Under the pieces are notes generated by a model. The model saw nothing but the letters and a program-made list of their open reading frames with translations, searched no databases and was not told where the DNA came from. A stretch of DNA of 48,054 nucleotides from DATCJU01 sp036562635 (GTDB lineage: Bacteria > Actinomycetota > Actinomycetes > Mycobacteriales > Pseudonocardiaceae): positions 1 to 48,054 of the forward strand of contig DATCJU010000034.1 of NCBI GenBank assembly GCA_036562635.1. Reading direction: 5' to 3'. A program made the position numbers and the translations under genes. Positions 19,013 through 26,725 of this stretch are shown here, piece by piece (the stretch's first letter is position 1; the number at the start of each line of letters is the position of its first letter).

Positions 19013-19828
19013 TCAGGCTTCGCAGTCCTGCCGGTCCCCGACCTCGGCCGAGTACCTCGGTACCGGCCCCGATCCACCCGGACCGATCCGCAGCACCACG
19101 TGGGGCGACAGGGAGCTCCGGAACAACCCGGACAGCGACCCCCTCCCGAGCACGGCCGGGCACCACACCGCCCAGGGCAGCACCGGGACGGTCAGCCCCA
19201 GCTCGGTGGCGATGTTCAGCATCCGTTGCAACGCCTGGCCCGCCTGCAGCTCGGCCAACGCACCCGGGTAGTGCGTGCACAGCACGGCCTCCACCACGTC
19301 GTCCTCCCGCTCCGCGGGTTCCCGGAGCACACCCGCCCGCGCGAACAGGACCCGCAGCCGGTCCTGGGTTCCGGCATCCGTCACCACGTGCAGCCATCCA
19401 CGTTCCCGCCGCACCGCATGCGCCAGTTCGGGCAGGTGCACCACCGGTCGCGCACCGATGACCCTGGGCCCGGAAACCCGACGCAACCGGGCCGGAGGCA
19501 TCCCGGGACGACGAGTCCCCCCGGGCTGGATCACCGCGAGGAGGTCCGGCCGGCCCGGGTCGGGCAACAGGGTGACCAGCGGACGCACCCCGAGAGACTC
19601 CAGTGCGGTCCGGGCGTTGAGCAGGGCGGCACCGACACCCAGGCGCATCAGGGACCCCTTCGGGCCGACCTGCCCCGCCGAGTGCCCCGCCCCGGTACTC
19701 CACTCGAATCCGAGCGGGGTGGCCCGGACCCGCCACCCCACCGTGTCCCCGAACACCGCGGTGGCGGCAGCTCGCAACACCTGTGCGATCCGCTCGTCGT
19801 CCAGTCCGAAACCGGTGGAAGCCCACAT
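19013..19828 (-). CDS. Acg-like nitroreductase-family protein
   Basis: A 271-residue protein resembling the mycobacterial Acg/Rv3131 group of flavin-free nitroreductase-fold proteins. Similar features are the early ALGFEW-type segment (ATPLGFEWSTG), LMRLGVGAALLNARTALESL and GVRPLVTLLPDPGRPDLLAV, matching the Acg pattern of a glycine-rich start of helix plus LGW-x-P-x-V-x-x-LPDP. Relatives are about 320-340 residues, so this one is short. Acg proteins sequester flavin and are part of the DosR regulon. The ATG at 19828 has GGGGAG eight bases before it; a GTG sits one codon upstream. Identification is by motif only. Confidence 0.6.
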   Translation of the reverse strand: MWASTGFGLDDERIAQVLRAAATAVFGDTVGWRVRATPLGFEWSTGAGHSAGQVGPKGSLMRLGVGAALLNARTALESLGVRPLVTLLPDPGRPDLLAVIQPGGTRRPGMPPARLRRVSGPRVIGARPVVHLPELAHAVRRERGWLHVVTDAGTQDRLRVLFARAGVLREPAEREDDVVEAVLCTHYPGALAELQAGQALQRMLNIATELGLTVPVLPWAVWCPAVLGRGSLSGLFRSSLSPHVVLRIGPGGSGPVPRYSAEVGDRQDCEA

Positions 19829-20369
19829 CACGGTCACTCCCCTGCCACTCCCCTTGCCGCACCTGCCCGGACAGCCGGTACGGCCCCGGGTCAGGTGAAG
19901 TGGCGTCGCACCGCAACACGGTCGGCCCCCGCGGTCCGATCCCGATGCTCCGGTGCCGTTCCTTGCCTCCTCACCTCCACGGTGCCGTGGAGAAGAGCGG
20001 CTGCGGAGGGCCCAAAGTCCCGGATTCGCTGCGTCCGAAGCCACACACCGGGGGTTCTCGATCGCCGTCCGGGAACGCACGACGCGGCGTGGTCACCGAG
20101 CGGGGCAGGCGGTGTCCCTTCTCCCACGCACCCGGCCACTTCCCGCACCGCCTGACCTCGAGGGCCCTGCTCGACGGCACCGACGTCCGGTAATCAGCGG
20201 CGCGGCGCCCACAGGGGCGGCGAGCCCGTGCGTGCGGCGAACCCACCGGCCCCGCAATACACACGGCCCGATCCCCGGGTGAACCGATCGACGAGTGCCC
20301 CGCGGCTCCCACCGGAGGTGGTACTCCCCTGCCGGTCGACCCCGGCCGACCGGGCGAACCGTTCCTTCC
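19829..20369. other. Intergenic region upstream of the Acg-like gene
   Basis: About 540 bp without a believable gene. It holds a DosR-box-like palindrome at 20005-20024 and otherwise nothing I can assign. Confidence 0.5.
20005..20024 (-). promoter_or_regulatory. DosR/DevR-box-like site
   Basis: Minus-strand sequence TCCGGGACTTTGGGCCCTCC. Against the mycobacterial consensus TTSGGGACTWWAGTCCCSAA it matches 14 of 20 positions, including the full GGGACT half and the CCC of the other half. It lies about 177 bp upstream of the Acg-like start and about 650 bp from devR, in a gap with no other gene. Confidence 0.45.
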
Positions 20370-21029
20370 TCACCTGCCGGTGGAACGCCCACGGCGTTCC
20401 TGACGCAGCTCGGTGGCCAGCACGGCGGCCTGGGTGCGCCGGTGCAGACCGAGCTTGGCCAGCAGGCTGGAGACGTAGTTCTTCACCGTCTTCTCCGCCA
20501 GGAACATCCGCTCGGCGATCTGCCGATTCGTCAGCCCCTCACCGATCAGGTCCAGTACGAGCCGCTCCTGCTCGGTGAGTTCACGCAGTGGATCCTCCCG
20601 CTCCCGCTCACGACGCAACCGGTCCAGCAGGGTGGTGGCGGTCCTGCTGTCCAGCAGTGACTGCCCGGCTCCGGCGGCGCGGATCGCCGACAGCAGGTCG
20701 GCGCCGAGCACCTGTTTGAGCACGAACCCCGAGGCACCCGCCATGATCGCGTCGAACAACGCCTCGTCGTCGGCGAACGAGGTGAGCATCAGGCAGTGCA
20801 GCAGGGGCATCCGGGAGCGCAGCTCCCGGCACAGCTCCACGCCGTTGCCGTCCGGCAACCGCACGTCGAGCACGGCCACGTCCGGCCGGACCAGCGGTAT
20901 CCGGGCCAGTGCCTCACTCACCGACGCCGCTTCCCCGGCCAGTTCCAGATCGGGCTCGGCCTCCAACAGATCGGCCAGTCCGCGACGGACGATCTCGTGG
21001 TCGTCCACCACGAACACCCGCAAACCCAT
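20370..21029 (-). CDS. devR: DosR/DevR-like NarL-family response regulator
   Basis: A 219-residue two-domain response regulator. The receiver domain has the acidic pair Asp9/Asp10 (VVDDHEIVRRGL), phospho-acceptor Asp55 (VAVLDVRLPDG) and the switch Lys in GFVLKQVLGADLL. The C-terminal LuxR-type HTH reads LTEQERLVLDLIGEGLTNRQ and MFLAEKTVKNYVSSLLAKLG, very close to mycobacterial DosR. ATG 21029 begins MGLRVFVVDDHE. No GAF histidine kinase is adjacent, so the partner kinase lies elsewhere. The surrounding USP, CBS and Acg-like genes fit a dormancy regulon. Confidence 0.88.
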   Translation of the reverse strand: MGLRVFVVDDHEIVRRGLADLLEAEPDLELAGEAASVSEALARIPLVRPDVAVLDVRLPDGNGVELCRELRSRMPLLHCLMLTSFADDEALFDAIMAGASGFVLKQVLGADLLSAIRAAGAGQSLLDSRTATTLLDRLRREREREDPLRELTEQERLVLDLIGEGLTNRQIAERMFLAEKTVKNYVSSLLAKLGLHRRTQAAVLATELRQERRGRSTGR

Positions 21030-21122
21030 GGTCACCGCCCCCGACCGTGCCGCGCCGAACCCCAGGCCGGTTTCCCCCACCTTGCCAGCGCAACCGGTCT
21101 CTCGCAGGCCGACGTCACGTGG

Positions 21123-22085
21123 TCAGTCCTGCAGCTGGTCCCAGATCTCGCGGTCCCGCTCCGCGGTCCAGATCACCGGCCGTTCGATGCCGGACAACTC
21201 GTCCCACAGCCGGGAGACGTCGAACGGCAGACAGTGTTCGAAGATGGGCCACCCGCCGTACCGGTCGACCAGAGCGGCGCGCGCCGCGGTGAAGGCGTCC
21301 CGGAGCGTGCCGCCGGCGGCGTGCACCGTGCCGACCTCGCGCAACAGCACCTCCAGGAAGTACCGGGTCTGCGCGATGGCCTCGTCCACCGCGTCCCTTC
21401 CCCGGGCCACCGGTCCCCGACCGCCGACCAGGACCTCGGCGCCCAGTGCCGCCACCGCGTCCAGGGTGGTCGTGGCCCACTCCCGGTGGAAGGCGTCCCC
21501 GGTGTACAGCGCGGCCCGCGACTCCACCAGGTCGCCGGCGAACAGGATCCCGTGCCGGGGCAACCAGGCCACGATGTCGCCCTCGGTGTGCCCCCGGCCG
21601 CAGTAGCGCAGCACCAGGTCCCCCCGGTCACCGCCGAGCGGAATCGTCACCTGCTGGGAGAAGGTGAGGGTGGGCCAGGTCAGTCCCGGGATGGACTCGG
21701 GTTCCTTGAACAAGCGGGGCATGCGCCCGTACTCGCTCTCCCAGTCCTGCAGTCCCCGCTCGGCGATCAACGCCCGGGTGTTGTCGTGCGCCACGATCAC
21801 CTCGGCGTCGAAGGCACTGGCACCCAGCACCCGCACCGCGTGGTAGTGGGACAGCACCAGGTACCGCACCGGCTTGCGGGTGTGCTCCCGCAGCCGCGTC
21901 AGCCACTCCCGCGCAGCCACCGGGGTGGCCAGCGCCTCGAAACAGACCAGGAAGTCCTCGCCCTCGATCGCCCCCACGTTCGGGTCGCCCTGGGCGGTCA
22001 GGGCGTACACCCCGTCGGCGAGCACCTCCAGCGTCTGTTCCTTCTCGTCCAGGTCGGCGGACGAGGCGAACGGCCTGGTCGCCAT
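21123..22085 (-). CDS. Metallo-beta-lactamase-fold hydrolase with altered metal site
   Basis: A 320-residue MBL-fold protein. The first metal motif H-x-H-x-D-H reads SHYHAVR (His80, His82 then Val84, Arg85), so the Asp and third His are replaced. The later GRGHTEGDIVAWLP and LFAGDLVE keep the His and bridging Asp of this fold. It is therefore uncertain whether two metals bind; this HYHAVRVLGAS variant may define a subfamily. ATG 22085 is used because GGAGG lies eight bases upstream. It ends about 95 bp before devR on the same strand. Substrate unknown. Confidence 0.75.
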   Translation of the reverse strand: MATRPFASSADLDEKEQTLEVLADGVYALTAQGDPNVGAIEGEDFLVCFEALATPVAAREWLTRLREHTRKPVRYLVLSHYHAVRVLGASAFDAEVIVAHDNTRALIAERGLQDWESEYGRMPRLFKEPESIPGLTWPTLTFSQQVTIPLGGDRGDLVLRYCGRGHTEGDIVAWLPRHGILFAGDLVESRAALYTGDAFHREWATTTLDAVAALGAEVLVGGRGPVARGRDAVDEAIAQTRYFLEVLLREVGTVHAAGGTLRDAFTAARAALVDRYGGWPIFEHCLPFDVSRLWDELSGIERPVIWTAERDREIWDQLQD

Positions 22086-22213
22086 CGCACGTACCTCCAC
22101 AGGTCACCGGCTCTCCCACGGCCAGGCTTCCCCACGGGGGCCGGGCTCCGCGTCGACCGAGCGGGTGGTGCGCCACCGGCCCCGGCAGTACCCGTGACCG
22201 CCGGCGGAGTCAC

Positions 22214-24493
22214 CTACCGGGGCACCGGCACCGGCGCGGTGAAGAAATCACCCTGCGCCAGGTCCACGCCGAGGTCGCGCCACCGGATCGCCTGCTCCGC
22301 GGCGTCGACGCGGGCCACGTGCACCGTGGCCCCGTCCTGGTGCACCAGGTCCACCAGCTCCCGGGTGGCGCGTTCCAGCAGGGTGCTGTTCCCCTCCGCC
22401 GACCCCACCCGGCGAACCAGGTCGGGAGCCAGGCTGACCAGTCGTACGTGCAGCCCTTCCAGCACCGACAAGTCCGTGAATCCCCCGCGGAAACCATGCA
22501 GTGCCACGTGCACTCCGGCCTCCGCCAGCAGCTGGGCTCCTTCCCAGGCCTCGCTGTTCTCGTCGCGCAGCACCTCCATCGGGAACAGCAGCTGGAGCCG
22601 CTCCGCCGGTAGGCCGGTGCGGTGCAGGACGTCGTGCACGGTGGCCACCAGATCGGGGTCCCCGGCCTGCAGCGGGGTCAGCCGGAAGGTGAGCAGCTGC
22701 CCCGGTGATCCGTTCTCCCGTTCCCTCCCGCGCAACAACCGGCACGCCGTCTCCAGCGCCCAGGTGCCCAACGGCAGGTCCAGCCCGGTCGCCGCGGCCA
22801 GCTCGACACAGTGGTCGTGGTCCAGCACCCCGTGCTCGGAACACTCCCAGACCAGCTGTACGTCGATGCCCACGACCTGCCGGTCCGCCAGCCGCACCAC
22901 GGACTGGTACCGCAGGTCCAGGTCCCCGTTCTCCAGCGCACCCGGCATCTGCGCGGCCAGGGCACGTTCCCGCCGTTCCCTGGCGTCCACGGCCGGGTCG
23001 TACAGCGCCCACTGACGCTTACCGCTGGCCTTCGCCCGGCGCAGCGTGGCCCCGGCACACCGCAGCAGCTCCACCGGCGTGACACCGCGCGGGACGTGCT
23101 GGACGACGCCGATGCTCGCCGAGGTCGCGATACCACGACCGTCGACCCAGGTCGGCTCGGTGAGCTCCCCGTTGACCGCGGCCACCAGGGCCGAGGCGTC
23201 GGGGGTGTCGGCGGAGTTCTCGATCAGTACGGCGAACTCGTCCCCGCCCAGGCGGGCCACCATCGCCCGTTCCCCGTCGACCACGGCCTCCAGCCGACGT
23301 GCCACCACCTGCAGCAGCCGGTCGGCCACCTCGGGCCCGAGCCCTTCGCTGACCACGGTGAAGCCGTCCAGGTCCAGCAGCAACAGGGTGATGTCGGGAG
23401 TGTCGGTACCACCAAGCACCCGTTCCAGGTGGGACACGAGGTATTGCCTGTTGGGCAGTCCGGTCAGGGCGTCGTGCAGGGTCTGGTGCCGGAGCCGCTT
23501 CTGGAGCAGGTGCAGCTCGGTGATGTCCTCCACCGTGGTGACGTGGTACAGCGGAGCGCCGTCCACGTCCCGCAGCAACGCGGCACCCAGGTGGGCCCAC
23601 ACCGTCTCCCCGTCCTCGCGGAGCAGACGTCGGGACTCGCGGAACCGGTCGGCGAACCCCAGCACCAGCTGGCGGTAGAGGTTCTCCAGATCCCGCACCT
23701 CCTCGGGGTGGAACAGGTCGACCAGGCTGTGTCCCTCGAGTTGTTCCTTCTCGTACCCGAGGATCTCCAGCAGTGCCCGGTTGCACTGCACGAGCTTGCC
23801 GTTCAGGTCGCTGATCACGATGCCCACGGTCGAGGTGGTGAACACCTCCCGGAACCGGGCCTCGCTGACCTGCAGGATTCGCTCGACATCGCGCTTGGCC
23901 TTCAGCAGGGCACGCTTGACGTACTCCTGCTGGTCCAAGGCACGGTGCCGAAGTGCGTCGGCGTAACCGGTGGCGATCGTGCCGAGCAGGGACACGACCC
24001 GCTCGGGGACCTGCTCCTGCCGCCGCAGCACCGGATGGGTCAGCAGGGCACCACCGAGCAGCTCGACGGTGTTCCGCAGGCTGTCCCGACCGATGAAGTG
24101 CGTCCGGACCAGTTCCGCGCCCACCGTGGCGACGTCCGCCTCCGTCCCGTCCGTCTCTGCGGGGGCACCGACCACCCGGTCCAGCAGCTCGACGAGTACC
24201 CGCAGGCGCTGCTGGATCTCCTCGTAGTCCAGAGGAACGTACGCGGTGGTCACCAGGGACTCGGCCCACCGGGGAACCAGGCGGTCCCGCCACGCCGCGC
24301 GCTGCGCAGCGAGCTGCTCGTCGTGCTCCACAGCACAGCTCGTCATGCCATCCGCTCCGTCCTGTCCCGTGATGTGCGCCCGAGCAGCACCATCCGCGTG
24401 ATCGTCGGGGTGGTCGGAGTGGTCCCGCGCCTCCCGGGGACGGCCGTCCACAACGCGCGGATCGCCGACGGCAGGGTCCGCACCGCCTCTCAT
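22214..24493 (-). CDS. PAS-GGDEF-EAL protein (c-di-GMP signalling; EAL degenerate)
   Basis: A 759-residue soluble signalling protein. After an uncharacterised helical N-terminal domain (about 55-190), a PAS domain (about 200-320, ARFREVFTTSTVGIVI), then GGDEF (RLGGDEFAV near residue 416, preceded by HDALTGLPNR) with intact diguanylate cyclase motif. The C-terminal EAL-like domain (about 520-759) lacks the E-x-L signature (GIDVQLVW) and the QGYxF loop reads QGDFFTAP, so phosphodiesterase activity is doubtful. The ATG at 24493 follows GGGAG; a later ATG at 24346 is possible. A cyclase with a ligand-binding EAL is most likely. Confidence 0.85.
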   Translation of the reverse strand: MRGGADPAVGDPRVVDGRPREARDHSDHPDDHADGAARAHITGQDGADGMTSCAVEHDEQLAAQRAAWRDRLVPRWAESLVTTAYVPLDYEEIQQRLRVLVELLDRVVGAPAETDGTEADVATVGAELVRTHFIGRDSLRNTVELLGGALLTHPVLRRQEQVPERVVSLLGTIATGYADALRHRALDQQEYVKRALLKAKRDVERILQVSEARFREVFTTSTVGIVISDLNGKLVQCNRALLEILGYEKEQLEGHSLVDLFHPEEVRDLENLYRQLVLGFADRFRESRRLLREDGETVWAHLGAALLRDVDGAPLYHVTTVEDITELHLLQKRLRHQTLHDALTGLPNRQYLVSHLERVLGGTDTPDITLLLLDLDGFTVVSEGLGPEVADRLLQVVARRLEAVVDGERAMVARLGGDEFAVLIENSADTPDASALVAAVNGELTEPTWVDGRGIATSASIGVVQHVPRGVTPVELLRCAGATLRRAKASGKRQWALYDPAVDARERRERALAAQMPGALENGDLDLRYQSVVRLADRQVVGIDVQLVWECSEHGVLDHDHCVELAAATGLDLPLGTWALETACRLLRGRERENGSPGQLLTFRLTPLQAGDPDLVATVHDVLHRTGLPAERLQLLFPMEVLRDENSEAWEGAQLLAEAGVHVALHGFRGGFTDLSVLEGLHVRLVSLAPDLVRRVGSAEGNSTLLERATRELVDLVHQDGATVHVARVDAAEQAIRWRDLGVDLAQGDFFTAPVPVPR

Positions 24494-24505
24494 CGTCTCC
24501 CTACT

Positions 24506-24520
24506 CTTCGTACAACGAAG
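24506..24520. repeat. Short inverted repeat before the GGDEF gene
   Basis: CTTCG-TACAA-CGAAG, a perfect 5-bp inverted repeat, 13 bases upstream of the ATG at 24493. It could be an operator or part of a leader hairpin. Confidence 0.35.
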
Positions 24521-24565
24521 ATCACGATACGCCACCACCACAGGTGAGAAAGCCCGTCCTTCGGG

Positions 24566-25375
24566 TCAGGGCTTGCGCCCCACGCCCGCGTAGAGCGAGA
24601 CCTGGTCGGGGTCCATACCACCGTCCCCGGGGGACTGGGCCCGCCACAGCACGGGGCTGACCACCCCGGGCTCCACCAGGTCGAATCCGGTGAACAGCTC
24701 CCTGATCTCGTCACCGGTACGTGGGTGGATGGGGTCGGTGCTCTTCTTCATCACCTCGACCATCTCCGCCATCTCCTGGGGACGGACGTCCCAGGTGAAG
24801 TGGGAGATGGCCAGGTAGCTGCCCGGGGCGAGCCGCTCCCGGTAGGTGGCGAGCAGGCCCTGGACGTCGACGGAGTGGGGCACGAAGTGCAGCACACCCA
24901 CCATCAGCAGGCCGAGAGGCCGGTCGAAGTCCAGCAGGCGCTTGGTCGCGGGCGCGGAGAGGATGCTCTCGGGCTCGAGCATGTCGGCCTGGATGGCCGC
25001 GGCGTGCTCGTTGTCCTCCAGCATGAGCTGGCTGTGTGCCACCGCGACGGCCTCGTTGTCCACGTAGACCACCCGGCCCTCCGGGTTGGCCTCCTGGACG
25101 ATCTCGTGCACGTTGCCGACGGTGGGGATGCCGGAGCCGATGTCCAGGAACTGGTCGATGCCGTTCTGCATCATGAACAGCACGGCGCGGCGCAGGAAGG
25201 CCCGGTTGACACGTGCGATGTCCCGTGACCCGGGCAGGGCCTTCTCGAACTGCTCGGCCAGCTGACGGTCGACGGCGAAGTTGTGCGCACCTCCCAGGAG
25301 GTAGTCGTAGATCCGCGCCGCACTGGGCTGATCGACGTTCACGCCTTCCGGCACCCAGACCATGTCAGCAGCCAC
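24566..25375 (-). CDS. SAM-dependent methyltransferase (DUF574 type)
   Basis: A 269-residue protein of the actinobacterial DUF574/Methyltransf_19 family. SARIYDYLLGGAHNFAVDRQ is the family signature; FLDIGSGIPTVGNVHEI is the SAM loop (motif I), VVYVDNEAVAVAHS motif II and PLGLLMVGVLHFVPH the core. These proteins are abundant in actinomycetes; targets are largely unknown. The GTG at 25375 (VAADMVWVPEGVNV) has GCGGGGT upstream; an ATG four codons later is possible. It stands next to the GGDEF gene (about 70 bp) on the same strand but no functional link is evident. Confidence 0.88.
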   Translation of the reverse strand: MAADMVWVPEGVNVDQPSAARIYDYLLGGAHNFAVDRQLAEQFEKALPGSRDIARVNRAFLRRAVLFMMQNGIDQFLDIGSGIPTVGNVHEIVQEANPEGRVVYVDNEAVAVAHSQLMLEDNEHAAAIQADMLEPESILSAPATKRLLDFDRPLGLLMVGVLHFVPHSVDVQGLLATYRERLAPGSYLAISHFTWDVRPQEMAEMVEVMKKSTDPIHPRTGDEIRELFTGFDLVEPGVVSPVLWRAQSPGDGGMDPDQVSLYAGVGRKP

Positions 25376-25536
25376 GCTGTACCCCGCTGTTCGTCGTCTC
25401 CGGCAACACAACGCAGCAATTCCACTACGATCGGTGGCCACATTCCATCGCCGGAGGGACAGTCACCCGAAGAGCGCAGCGCTGCCGCGAGGTGCTCGGG
25501 ACCGACGACACAGGCCGGGTGACAACCGACGGGGGG

Positions 25537-25755
25537 TCAGGCGGAGGGTGGCCGGGCACCGGTCTGGCGCAGCCGGTACTGCCAGCCGTACTCGTCGCTG
25601 TACTCGAGGTCGTAGTAGTGCGAGATCTTCGGCCCGTCGTGCAGGTGGACGTGGGTGACGGTGGGCAGGGGCGCACCCGCGGGCGCCTCGAAGGTCTCCC
25701 AGCGCCCGTCCAGCGGTCCGCCGACAAACCGCGCGAGATAGGTCTGCAGCCCCAT
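25537..25755 (-). CDS. Small hypothetical protein
   Basis: A 72-residue protein starting MGLQTYLARFVGGPLDGRWE. RFVGGPLDGR is a pattern seen in short actinobacterial proteins of unknown function; the middle region is rich in His (VHLHDGPKISHYYDLEYS) and ends with Tyr/Gln/Arg. No signal or membrane segment. The start at 25755 has GGAAG eight bases upstream. Divergent from the folate cyclo-ligase relative. Function unknown. Confidence 0.6.
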   Translation of the reverse strand: MGLQTYLARFVGGPLDGRWETFEAPAGAPLPTVTHVHLHDGPKISHYYDLEYSDEYGWQYRLRQTGARPPSA

Positions 25756-25927
25756 TCTTCTCCCGCTTCCCATCGTTCCGGCCAGACCGAGGGTACGCGT
25801 CCGCAGCGCCGTCGGCGCGAATCCCACCCGAGCGGTCCAGTGCGCACCCAGTCGGGCTCGTCGCGTTCTCCACCACCGCGGTACGGACGGGGAGTGTCCC
25901 CTTGCGACGGCCCTAGGCTTGGCGGCC

Positions 25928-26698
25928 GTGGTGCGACGACACGACCACGACGCCGGTGGACCGGCGGAGGTGCTCGCGGCGAAGGCCGCACTGCGGGACA
26001 AGGTGTGGACCGACCTGTCCCGGGCGAGGGTGGCCCGGTTCCCCGGGGCACGCGGGCGCATCCCCAACTTCACCGGCGCGGAGGCAGCCGCCGAGCGGCT
26101 GCGCGCCACCGATGTGTGGCGACGGGCGCGCACGATCAAGGCCAATCCGGACTCGGCACAGTGGCCGGTGCGGCAGCGGGCGTTGGAGGACGGCAAGCTG
26201 GTCTACATGGCGGTGCCCCGCCTGGCGGAGCCCGAGCCGTTCTTCCTGCTCGACCCGGACGCCCTCACCGATCCCCCGCGCAAGGCCTCGTCGATCACGG
26301 GAGCGACCCGCTCGGCCCGCCGGGTGCGGGTGGAGGACCTGGAGCCGGTGGACCTGGTCGTCACCGGGTGTGTCGCCGCCGGCGAGGACGGCGCCCGGCT
26401 CGGCAAGGGAGGCGGGTTCAGCGACCTGGAGTTCGCCCTGGCCTGCGAGGCCGGACTGATCGGCCCGGAGACCACCGTGGTCACCACGGTGCACGAGCTG
26501 CAACTCCGCCCCGCCGGGGTCGTTCCCACCGTCGGACACGACCTTCGGCTGGACCTGGTGGTCACCCCGGAGCGGATCATCGACTGCCGTTCCCCGGACG
26601 TGCGGCGTGCTCCCGGACGGGTCCGCTGGGACGAACTCACCGAGGAGAAGATCGCAGCCATTCCGCTCCTGACCGAGCTGCGCCACCGACACGGTTGA
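25928..26698 (+). CDS. 5-Formyltetrahydrofolate cyclo-ligase-family protein
   Basis: A 256-residue protein with the cyclo-ligase fold. Landmarks are ARFPGARGRIPNFTGAEAAA near the N terminus and RLGKGGGFSDLEFALACEAG, the ATP/folate-binding glycine-rich segment. True 5-FTHF cyclo-ligases (about 190 residues) convert 5-formyl-THF to methenyl-THF; this longer type is closer to the MTHFSD-like branch, whose activity is less clear. The start is uncertain: GTG codons at 25928 and 25931 and a TTG at 25919 all lie in frame with no strong ribosome site. Stands alone on plus. Confidence 0.75.
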   Translation: MVRRHDHDAGGPAEVLAAKAALRDKVWTDLSRARVARFPGARGRIPNFTGAEAAAERLRATDVWRRARTIKANPDSAQWPVRQRALEDGKLVYMAVPRLAEPEPFFLLDPDALTDPPRKASSITGATRSARRVRVEDLEPVDLVVTGCVAAGEDGARLGKGGGFSDLEFALACEAGLIGPETTVVTTVHELQLRPAGVVPTVGHDLRLDLVVTPERIIDCRSPDVRRAPGRVRWDELTEEKIAAIPLLTELRHRHG

Positions 26699-26725
26699 CG
26701 GGACCCGGCGGGTGGGGGCCTCCGC

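Noticed and set aside
20093..20392. Short minus-strand open frame between devR and the Acg-like gene.
   Set aside because: Composition non-coding and lies across a region with a regulatory-type site; no support.
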